Source: Tissierellia bacterium (GTDB lineage Bacteria; Bacillota; Clostridia; Tissierellales; Tissierellaceae). Taken from it: a DNA stretch of 12,631 bases. Made by a program: the position numbers and the translations under genes. The stretch spans positions 1-12,631 of the forward strand of contig JAAYLY010000103.1 of the NCBI GenBank assembly GCA_012521625.1, given 5' to 3'. How positions within the stretch are numbered: the stretch's first letter is position 1; every line of letters begins with the position of its first letter. The notes beneath the pieces were generated by a model. That model worked only from the letters and a program-made list of their open reading frames with translations. It was not told where the DNA came from and made no database searches. This document shows, in pieces, positions 6,775-12,631 of this stretch.

Positions 6775-6782
6775 ACCATACC

Positions 6783-6818
6783 ACCTCCAATGTTAAATGT
6801 ATATGTCACATTGGAGGT
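6783..6818 (-). promoter_or_regulatory. Hairpin masking the sigK Shine-Dalgarno sequence
   Basis: On the minus strand ACCTCCAATGT (6818-6808) pairs with ACATTGGAGGT (6793-6783): 11 perfect base pairs with a 14-nt loop. The 3' arm contains the GGAGG ribosome binding site of sigK and the 5' arm is its exact anti-SD complement. On transcripts arriving from the PBP gene the site would be hidden. A transcript starting in the loop would leave it free. Read on the plus strand the same hairpin is followed by TTTTT, so it could also stop antisense transcription. Confidence 0.65.
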
Positions 6819-6841
6819 TTTTGTGCTAGTACACCTAAAAT

Positions 6842-8482
6842 TTATCTAAAATATTCCAATTCCTTTATTATCTCCTCAAAGATAGGGGCTGCAGACTGGG
6901 CTCCAGAAAAGGCCTCCTCCACTAGGACCGTCACCACATACTGGGGATTTCTGGCGGGAAAGAAGCCTGTAAACCAGCCGTGGATAACCTCCCGCTGCTT
7001 CAAAATCCCCTCGGCTGAGCCGGTCTTACCGCCACAGCCACCTAGCTGGTCTAGGTCCATATATCTGGCAGTACCCTCTTTAACTACCTGTCTCAACATA
7101 TCCATGGCCTTTAGGGAGCTATTATTAGAAAGGAGCCTGGCCTCCTTCTCCCTTTGGTATTCCTTGATGATAAGGCCATCCCTATTGGTTATACCCTCTA
7201 CCAACTGTAGGGGGTTACTCACTCCCCCATTTACTATTGTTAGCATTAGGTTGGTAACTTGGAGAGGGGTTACCTGGATCTTACCCTGACCTAGGGCTAT
7301 ATTCCCAATGGCTGCCCCATGGATTTCATCCTCCTTAGGCAGGTTGCCCTCATCCTCTTCCAATAGCCCTATATTGACCTTCTGGCCAAAGCCTAGAGTC
7401 CTAGCCATTTCCATTATATCCTTAGCCCCTACGTCCTGGGCCAGTTGGATGAAGACGGAGTTGCAGGACTTGGCAAAGCCTTCTTCCAAGGATAAATTTC
7501 CATGATGGCCGGTGCAATTTATCCTAATTCCGTTTATCTCCTCAAAGCCCTGGCAGTAATACTGGTCCTTAATAAGGGCTGGGTCCTTTTCCAAGGCTGT
7601 AAGCAGGACTACTATCTTAAAGATGGAACCAGGAGGATAGCCTACTTGTATGGCCTTGTTGTAAAGGGCCATATTTTCATCCTTGAAATAGCTATAGACC
7701 TTATCCTGGTCAAAATTTGGCCTAGAGGCCATGGCTAAAATCTGGGAGGTCTTGGCGTCGGCTACTATTACTGCCCCCTTTACTCCAGCCTCATCCAGGA
7801 CCTCCTCCACTATTTCCTGGACCCTCTTGTCGATGGTTAACTTTACTCCAGCTGGATTATGGGGGCTAAAGTCCTTATCTACATGATATTTCCCATCAAG
7901 GATCAGCCTTCGGGACTTGTCATATTCAAGGACGAAGGCCTCCTGCCCTTCTATATTTAAGTATTCATCGAAGACCTTCTCTATGCCCGCCTGCCCCCTA
8001 TTGTCAGCCTTGTTTATATAGCCGATGACATGGGCTAGGAGGTTGTCTTCATCATACCTATTTACTATATCTACTAAAAAGGCCCTATTTACTTCCCCAT
8101 CCAGCTTAAAGCTATCCTCCATAGGTATGCTTAGGAGGTAGTCATCGGAATTTATCCGCTGGCGAAACTCCTTTAGGGTTAGAATAGTATGGCTTTGTAC
8201 CTCCTTAAATAGTTCCTTATCCTCAAGGAGCTGGTCTTTCTGAATTATCAAAGTAGGCACCCTTTGGCTGTTAGTTAAGGGGGTGGTATTCCGGTCGAAG
8301 ATTATACCCCTTTTAGGGCTTAAAAGGATCTCCTTTCCCCTCTGCCTTAGGGCCCCTTCAATTAACTCATCCCCCTGGATAAATTGAATGTAGTATAGCC
8401 TACAGCCTAATAAGATGAAGATTAGGGTAAAGATAAGGGCAAGTAGCTTGCTCCTCTTCCTTAGGATACTTAATAAGTCCAT
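6842..8482 (-). CDS. Class B penicillin-binding protein (transpeptidase), PBP4b/PbpI- or SpoVD-like
   Basis: This is a membrane-anchored peptidoglycan transpeptidase of 546 residues from the preferred ATG at 8482. An in-frame ATG at 8497 exists, but the GGGAGG that follows it sits 7 nt before the second ATG and must be the ribosome binding site. An uncleaved signal anchor (about residues 12-32, LLALIFTLIFILLGCRL) is followed by the PBP dimerisation region (SPKRGIIFDRN...). The transpeptidase domain has SIFK (286-289), SCN (339-341) and KTGS (486-489). The protein ends soon after this domain with no PASTA repeats, unlike many SpoVD proteins. In B. subtilis the mother-cell-specific class B enzyme PBP4b (pbpI) also lies a few genes after mltG-yrrM-yrrN-yrrO-udk, so that ortholog is likely. 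Placement directly before sigK supports a sporulation role. A cell-division FtsI/PbpA role cannot be excluded. Confidence 0.85.
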   Translation of the reverse strand: MDLLSILRKRSKLLALIFTLIFILLGCRLYYIQFIQGDELIEGALRQRGKEILLSPKRGIIFDRNTTPLTNSQRVPTLIIQKDQLLEDKELFKEVQSHTILTLKEFRQRINSDDYLLSIPMEDSFKLDGEVNRAFLVDIVNRYDEDNLLAHVIGYINKADNRGQAGIEKVFDEYLNIEGQEAFVLEYDKSRRLILDGKYHVDKDFSPHNPAGVKLTIDKRVQEIVEEVLDEAGVKGAVIVADAKTSQILAMASRPNFDQDKVYSYFKDENMALYNKAIQVGYPPGSIFKIVVLLTALEKDPALIKDQYYCQGFEEINGIRINCTGHHGNLSLEEGFAKSCNSVFIQLAQDVGAKDIMEMARTLGFGQKVNIGLLEEDEGNLPKEDEIHGAAIGNIALGQGKIQVTPLQVTNLMLTIVNGGVSNPLQLVEGITNRDGLIIKEYQREKEARLLSNNSSLKAMDMLRQVVKEGTARYMDLDQLGGCGGKTGSAEGILKQREVIHGWFTGFFPARNPQYVVTVLVEEAFSGAQSAAPIFEEIIKELEYFR

Positions 8483-8526
8483 AAAAAAACCTCCCATCTT
8501 TATTATTAACAGTAAAAATGGGAGGT
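8483..8526 (-). terminator. Terminator-like hairpin whose 3' arm and T-run form the PBP ribosome binding region
   Basis: On the minus strand ACCTCCCAT (8526-8518) pairs with ATGGGAGGT (8497-8489), 9 perfect pairs extendable by three A-T pairs after one mismatch. It is followed by seven T (8489-8483) that end exactly at the ATG of the PBP gene (8482). It has the form of an intrinsic terminator for udk, while its 3' arm GGGAGG is the SD of the next gene. Formation would both end most transcripts and hide the SD on any that read through. Confidence 0.75.
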
Positions 8527-8534
8527 ATTCTTAA

Positions 8535-9167
8535 TTAATTTTCATTTAGTATGGAATTTATCTTAGAGACGATTAAATCTATTGCCACCCTATTATGGCC
8601 CCCTTCAGGTATGATGATATCAGCATACCTCTTAGTTGGCTCAACAAATTGCAGGTGGGCTGGCCTGACGGTTTCCATATACTGGCGGATGACCGAATCT
8701 AAAGTCCTGCCCCTTTCCTGTATATCCCTTTGGATACGGCGGATTAACCTAACATCTGCATCCGTATCTACGAAGACCTTAATATCTAATAGGTCCCTAA
8801 TCTCCTTTTCATAAAGGATCAGGATGCCTTCCAGGATGATAATATCCTTAGGCATCACCAGCTCCGTCTCCTTCTTACGATTGTGGATTTCAAAATCGTA
8901 GATAGGCTTTTCTATTGGCTTTCTATCTAATAAGCCCTTTAGGTGTTTAATCAGTAGTTCATTATCGAAGGCAAAAGGATGGTCGTAGTTGGTCTTCTCC
9001 CTCTCCTCAAAACTTAGGTGGCTTTGGTCCTTATAATAGGAGTCCTGCTCTATTATGGCTATATCCGTCTCCTCAATGCTTTTAAAGATTTCCCTAGAAA
9101 CTGTGGACTTTCCTGAGCCTGTCCCACCTGTAATCCCTATTAAGATAGGCCTGTTCAATAGCTTCAC
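8535..9167 (-). CDS. udk: Uridine kinase
   Basis: This 210-residue cytosolic kinase phosphorylates uridine and cytidine to UMP and CMP in pyrimidine salvage. It has a Walker A loop GGTGSGKS at residues 14-21, the family's EQDSYYKDQSHLSFEER substrate region near 40-56, and NYDHPFAFD. Length is normal for the family. The start is GTG (9167-9165), which overlaps the U32 stop by 4 nt (GTGA) with GGGGAG just upstream, so translation is probably coupled. Udk next to the U32/O-methyltransferase pair is a conserved arrangement in Firmicutes. A terminator-like hairpin follows it. Confidence 0.95.
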   Translation of the reverse strand: MKLLNRPILIGITGGTGSGKSTVSREIFKSIEETDIAIIEQDSYYKDQSHLSFEEREKTNYDHPFAFDNELLIKHLKGLLDRKPIEKPIYDFEIHNRKKETELVMPKDIIILEGILILYEKEIRDLLDIKVFVDTDADVRLIRRIQRDIQERGRTLDSVIRQYMETVRPAHLQFVEPTKRYADIIIPEGGHNRVAIDLIVSKINSILNEN

Positions 9168-10393
9168 TCTCCCCTGCGTTTTCTGATTAAATAATACTTG
9201 TCTACTGGCTTATCCATCTTCATCTTGACTATCTGCTGCGGATGTGGTGCCACATCTATTTCATTTCCTTCTTCATCCCAAAGCTTATCTATCTTTTGAG
9301 TGAAGTGTTCAACTCCTGGGCCGAAGACTTCTATCTCGTCCCCTTGGTAAAACCTATTCCTCTGCTCCACAGTGGCAATTTGACTTTCCTCATCATAGTC
9401 TAGGACCATGCCAATAAAGTCATATCCCCTGATATAGGAGCTGGTTTCATATACTTGCGCTTCGGAATCTGGCTTTCCAAAGAAGAAGCCTGTGGTAAAG
9501 TCCCTGTGGCTGACCTTCTTAATCTCCTCCAACCATTGCTCATCAAATCTATAGTTTTCAGGATCCGCATAGTAGGCATCTATGGCCATCCTATAGGACC
9601 TGATTACCGTAGCCACATAATAGGAGCTCTTAACCCTTCCTTCGATTTTAAAGCTATTAATGCCAGCCTCTATTAGGTCTGGTATATGTTCTATCATACA
9701 AAGGTCCTTGGAATTCATAATAAAGGTACCTTCCTCATCTTCAAAGACTGGGAAGTATTGGCCTGGCCTTTTTTCCTCCATCAGGTAATACTTATACCTA
9801 CATGCATGGGCGCAGTCTCCCATGTTAGCATCCCTGCCGGTCATGTAGTTGCTTAGTAGGCACCTACCTGAATAGGAAATGCACATGGCCCCATGGACGA
9901 AGGTCTCTATAGTTAAGTCTTCAGGAACCTTCTTCCTGATTTCCTTAATCTCCTCCAGGGACAACTCCCTAGCCAGGATAACCCTCCTAGCACCCTGCTC
10001 ATACCAGAAGTTGATGGTGGCCGCATTGGTTACGCTGGCCTGGGTGCTGATGTGGACTTCCAGATCCGGCACCGTCTTCCTGATGATGGAAAACATGCCT
10101 GGGTCTGAAACAATAACTGCATCTATACCTATTTCATACAATTCAGTTACATATTCTTCTAGACCCACTAGATCATCCTCGTGGGGTATGATGTTTAGGG
10201 TTACGTAGACTTTCTTACCCCTTTCATGGGCAAAGTCTACCCCTTCCTTAATCTGATCCATGGTGAAGTTCTTTGACGCCTTCCTAAGGCCAAAGGCTTC
10301 ACCACCTAGATAGACGGCATCTGCTCCATATCTGATGGCCATCTTTAGTTTTTCCAAATCACCTGCTGGTGCTAATAGCTCTACCTTCTTCAA
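9164..10393 (-). CDS. trhP: U32-family protein, likely TrhP/YrrO-type tRNA wobble-uridine hydroxylation protein
   Basis: This 409-residue protein carries the full U32 signature ETFVHGAMCISYSGRCLLS (residues 163-181), plus Cys194 and Cys198 (GDCAHACR). These four Cys are those linked to an iron-sulfur cluster in the YegQ/YrrO group. It opens KVELLAPAGDLEKLKMAIRYGADAVYLGG, typical of YrrO. The family was named as peptidases, but in E. coli and B. subtilis members of this subgroup (TrhP) are needed for prephenate-dependent 5-hydroxylation of U34 in tRNA. The next gene upstream encodes the matching O-methyltransferase, which supports this role. Only one U32 gene is present, where Bacillus has two (yrrN and yrrO). 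The start is TTG, 1 nt after the methyltransferase stop, with GGGAGGAAAG upstream inside that gene's end. Protease activity remains a weaker alternative. Confidence 0.85.
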   Translation of the reverse strand: MKKVELLAPAGDLEKLKMAIRYGADAVYLGGEAFGLRKASKNFTMDQIKEGVDFAHERGKKVYVTLNIIPHEDDLVGLEEYVTELYEIGIDAVIVSDPGMFSIIRKTVPDLEVHISTQASVTNAATINFWYEQGARRVILARELSLEEIKEIRKKVPEDLTIETFVHGAMCISYSGRCLLSNYMTGRDANMGDCAHACRYKYYLMEEKRPGQYFPVFEDEEGTFIMNSKDLCMIEHIPDLIEAGINSFKIEGRVKSSYYVATVIRSYRMAIDAYYADPENYRFDEQWLEEIKKVSHRDFTTGFFFGKPDSEAQVYETSSYIRGYDFIGMVLDYDEESQIATVEQRNRFYQGDEIEVFGPGVEHFTQKIDKLWDEEGNEIDVAPHPQQIVKMKMDKPVDKYYLIRKRRGE

Positions 10394-10394
10394 A

Positions 10395-11045
10395 TCAACT
10401 TTCCTCCCTGTAAATTAGTGCTACCCCGTCTCCAATGGGGATAGTAGCAGAAACGAAACCTTCTACTTCATTTATATAGCTTAAGAATCTTCTAAGCCTC
10501 TTAACTATGGTAATCTTCCTTCTAATCACCAGTTCATCGGTGGCCACCATCCCCCTAAAGAGGACGTTGTCGGCTATGATGATGCCACCAGGATTTAGAA
10601 GGTCCATGCTTCTGTTGAAGAATTCTATATACTGCCCCTTGGCTGCATCCATGAAGATAAGATCATACTTTTCATCCAGCTGATAGAGAACCTCTAGGGC
10701 GTCCCCCCTTATTATCTCTATCTTATCTTCATAGGGGCTCCTACTAATAAAATCCTGGGCTAGTTCTACCATATCCTCTCTTCTTTCAATGGTAGTTATA
10801 CTACAATCTCCCTTTAAGGTTTCCGCCATAAGGAGGGCTGAGTAGCCTATGGCCGTACCTATCTCCAGAATCCTCTTGGGCTTTTTCATCCTTAGAATTA
10901 CCTTCATCAGCTGAGCCACCTCAGGTTGGACGATAGGCACATGGTTTTCTTCTGCATATTCTTCCATTTTTACTAAAAAATCTATATTTTCAGGTACTAA
11001 TTCTCTTATATAGTCGTTTATATATTCTTCGTTGATATTTACCAA
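10395..11045 (-). CDS. trmR: SAM-dependent O-methyltransferase, YrrM/TrmR-like
   Basis: This 216-residue class I methyltransferase is of the O-methyltransferase_3 (catechol-O-methyltransferase-like) family. The SAM loop EIGTAIGYSA lies at 61-70, the acidic residue ending beta-2 at Glu87 (TTIERRE), GDALEVL near 114, and the metal-binding motif FMDAAKGQY (131-139) with ADN at 158-160. Bacillus YrrM (TrmR) methylates 5-hydroxyuridine at the tRNA wobble position to 5-methoxyuridine. The pairing here with a TrhP-like U32 gene 1 nt downstream strongly suggests the same two-step pathway. The start is TTG, 9 nt after AGGAG; that SD overlaps the mltG stop, 14 nt upstream. No ATG stands near. Other small-molecule O-methyltransferase roles are possible but fit the context less well. 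Confidence 0.85.
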   Translation of the reverse strand: MVNINEEYINDYIRELVPENIDFLVKMEEYAEENHVPIVQPEVAQLMKVILRMKKPKRILEIGTAIGYSALLMAETLKGDCSITTIERREDMVELAQDFISRSPYEDKIEIIRGDALEVLYQLDEKYDLIFMDAAKGQYIEFFNRSMDLLNPGGIIIADNVLFRGMVATDELVIRRKITIVKRLRRFLSYINEVEGFVSATIPIGDGVALIYREES

Positions 11046-11059
11046 TTTAAACTACTCCT

Positions 11060-12097
11060 TTAATTTTTAGGCTTAGCCCTTAGATGTTCCTCATAGGTCC
11101 TAGTAAAGGTATGGCTGCCGTCGGAACCTGTTAATACAAAGAATAGGTAGTCTACATCCGCTGGATTAACTGCCGCTACTAGGCTGGCCTTACCAGCTGA
11201 TGCAATAGGTCCAGGTGGCAGGCCCATATTCACATAGGTGTTATAGGGTGAGGGGATTTGGGTTTCGGCTGTAGTTAAGTTTTCCTTCCTCTCCCCTAGG
11301 ATATACTGTACCGTGGCACAAGATTCCAACTTCATACCCTTCCTAAGCCTATTGTGAAATACAGCTGACATCAAGGGTCTTTCCTCATCAAGCTTACCCT
11401 CCCTCTCTATAATGGAGGCCAGGGTAACGGCTTCATTTAGGGTAAAATCAAATTCAGCTAACTTATCCTTAATTTCAGCTTCATAGATCTTTTCAAACTC
11501 TGCCAACATCTTCCTTATTATATCTTCTTCAGAAGCTGAAAGGTATACCTCATAAGTGGATGGAAATAGGAATCCCTCCAAGGACTGCCCTTCCTCCAAT
11601 TCCCTTAAAAAGGAAAATTCACCTTCAAAATTAGCCTTGTCTGAGGCCAATTCCATAAATCTATCAAAATCAACTAGGCCTTCATCTGCTAGCCTTTGGC
11701 CAATCTGGTCCAATTCATAGCCTTCCGGAATGGTAAACCTAGTGGTGTCATAAGACTTGGTCCCCTTAGTAAGAAGCCCTACTATCTCCTCTAAATCCAT
11801 AGACCTATTGAAGGAGTACTCTCCAGCCTTTAAGCTGCTGCCTACTCCCATCTCCTTAACCTTTAATTTAAAGATCCATCTATTGTGTATAAGGCCATTT
11901 TCATATAGGATGCTGGCGATTTTTTCTGTGCTGCTGCCTGCTGGAACTTCAACCCTTATTTCCTTGTTATCCCCTAGGGCCACTGGGCCTAAAGCCTTGC
12001 GGTAATATCCTAGGGCAAAATATACAGCTGCTATAATAATTAAAGCTAGGACTATAACTATAATGGAGCTAATCCCCTTAGCTTTTGTCTTTTCCAT
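11060..12097 (-). CDS. mltG: Endolytic murein transglycosylase MltG (YceG/YrrL)
   Basis: This 345-residue membrane-bound lytic transglycosylase cuts nascent glycan strands inside the chain and so sets strand length during cell-wall growth. It has one N-terminal membrane anchor (about 10-32, SSIIVIVLALIIIAAVYFALGY) and an extracellular part with a LysM-like N-subdomain (VEVPAGSSTEKIASILYENGLI near 49). The catalytic core has LASIIEREGK, where Glu231 matches the known catalytic Glu. The closing motif SPYNTYVNMGLPPGPIASAGKASLVAAVNP is followed by HTFTRTYEEH. The usual N-P-G of the motif reads S-A-G here. The ATG follows GAGGTGAAAAT, and the gap to queT is 17 nt. Confidence 0.95.
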   Translation of the reverse strand: MEKTKAKGISSIIVIVLALIIIAAVYFALGYYRKALGPVALGDNKEIRVEVPAGSSTEKIASILYENGLIHNRWIFKLKVKEMGVGSSLKAGEYSFNRSMDLEEIVGLLTKGTKSYDTTRFTIPEGYELDQIGQRLADEGLVDFDRFMELASDKANFEGEFSFLRELEEGQSLEGFLFPSTYEVYLSASEEDIIRKMLAEFEKIYEAEIKDKLAEFDFTLNEAVTLASIIEREGKLDEERPLMSAVFHNRLRKGMKLESCATVQYILGERKENLTTAETQIPSPYNTYVNMGLPPGPIASAGKASLVAAVNPADVDYLFFVLTGSDGSHTFTRTYEEHLRAKPKN

Positions 12098-12114
12098 ATT
12101 TTCACCTCAAGTTT

Positions 12115-12606
12115 CTAAAATTCTCTAATCTTACTGGCCTTTTCATAGACATATAAAATTAGGTTGCCGAAGATGGCAACGGATGCCAATTCACCAGCTG
12201 CTATTCCTAATACCACAATTAAGTATGGAACCTTAGTAAAATATGATACCCAGCTTGAAACAACTAAGCCATTTAATATTACTGGAGGTAGGATGGCTGT
12301 GAACTTGGACTTCATCTTAGATGTTAGTATGGCAGCTACTAGGGTAACTAAACTGCCCCCAACTATATCCACTAGCCCGAAGCCAGAATAGGTTGCCAAA
12401 ATTGTATTAGATAATAAGCAGCCAACAAAAACCCCAGGCACTGCTGCTGCTTCAACTAGAGGCAAGAGCACTAAACCCTCTGCCAGCCTCAGCTGCACTG
12501 GGCCAAAGGTAAGGCTTGCAATAGGTAGTGGTATCATTTGAACCAATACCAAGACTAAATAGATGGCAGCTATAATACTGGCCTTAGTTAAATATCTAGT
12601 ATTCAT
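12115..12606 (-). CDS. queT: QueT-family transporter (ECF substrate-binding subunit for a queuosine precursor)
   Basis: This small polytopic protein of 163 residues has about five or six membrane helices. It carries the QueT-family run SLTFGPVQLRLAEGLVLLPLVEAAAVPGVFVGCLLSN followed by SGFGLVDIVGGSLVTLVAAI and LPPVILNGLVVSSW. The family is the S component of energy-coupling-factor transporters thought to import queuosine precursors such as preQ1 or queuine. A GGAGGG 5-6 nt before the ATG supports the start. It is the most upstream gene of the visible run. Only 25 nt of leader are in the window, so a preQ1 riboswitch, often found before queT, cannot be judged. Confidence 0.9.
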   Translation of the reverse strand: MNTRYLTKASIIAAIYLVLVLVQMIPLPIASLTFGPVQLRLAEGLVLLPLVEAAAVPGVFVGCLLSNTILATYSGFGLVDIVGGSLVTLVAAILTSKMKSKFTAILPPVILNGLVVSSWVSYFTKVPYLIVVLGIAAGELASVAIFGNLILYVYEKASKIREF

Positions 12607-12631
12607 ACTTTCCCTCCACTTAATCTTACTC

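Overview
The window looks like a chromosomal piece from a low-GC, spore-forming, anaerobe-type Firmicute. A Tissierellales/Clostridia-like host is my inference; no taxonomic marker is decisive. The reasons are AT-rich intergenic DNA, strong GGAGG-type ribosome binding sites, a mother-cell sigma factor (sigma-K), a YhcN/YlaJ-type spore lipoprotein, and the mltG-O-methyltransferase-U32-udk gene order known from Bacillus. All genes but one are on the minus strand, so the text below reads from high to low coordinates.

Right part (12606 to 6073): a tightly packed run of queT (queuosine-precursor transporter S component), mltG (endolytic transglycosylase), a YrrM/TrmR-like O-methyltransferase, a YrrO/TrhP-like U32 protein and udk (uridine kinase). 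It continues into a class B penicillin-binding protein and an uninterrupted sigK that keeps its pro-sequence. The two tRNA-modification genes probably act in sequence on wobble uridine 34. The PBP and sigK fit mother-cell functions during sporulation. At both udk/PBP and PBP/sigK, the Shine-Dalgarno sequence of the downstream gene lies in the 3' arm of a perfect hairpin whose 5' arm is an anti-Shine-Dalgarno sequence. At udk/PBP the hairpin is also followed by seven T, so it looks like a terminator running into the PBP start codon.

Middle (5901 to 4991): the only plus-strand gene is a YhcN/YlaJ-family lipoprotein, which should start at a TTG (5242). A 19-bp perfect hairpin separates it from the convergent sigK. 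An AT-rich divergent region separates it from the pilus genes.

Left part (4990 to 1): a type IV pilus locus in the order pilB, pilT, pilC, a type IV pilin, then the first 57 codons of a prepilin peptidase (pilD) that runs off the window. Between pilC and the pilin lies a recognisable c-di-GMP-I (GEMM-I) riboswitch. Its last nucleotides overlap the first arm of a 16-bp hairpin, which suggests c-di-GMP turns pilin expression on. PilB carries the two-motif MshEN domain, a known c-di-GMP receptor, so the same messenger may act on both pilin supply and the extension motor. The pilin gene ends in a 30-bp tandem repeat that carries its own stop codon and continues one copy past it.

I see no CRISPR array, insertion sequence, tRNA, rRNA or phage gene. 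Nothing here is a wholly new multi-gene system. The parts most worth checking are the RNA-level controls (riboswitch, SD-masking hairpins) and the stop-bearing pilin repeat.
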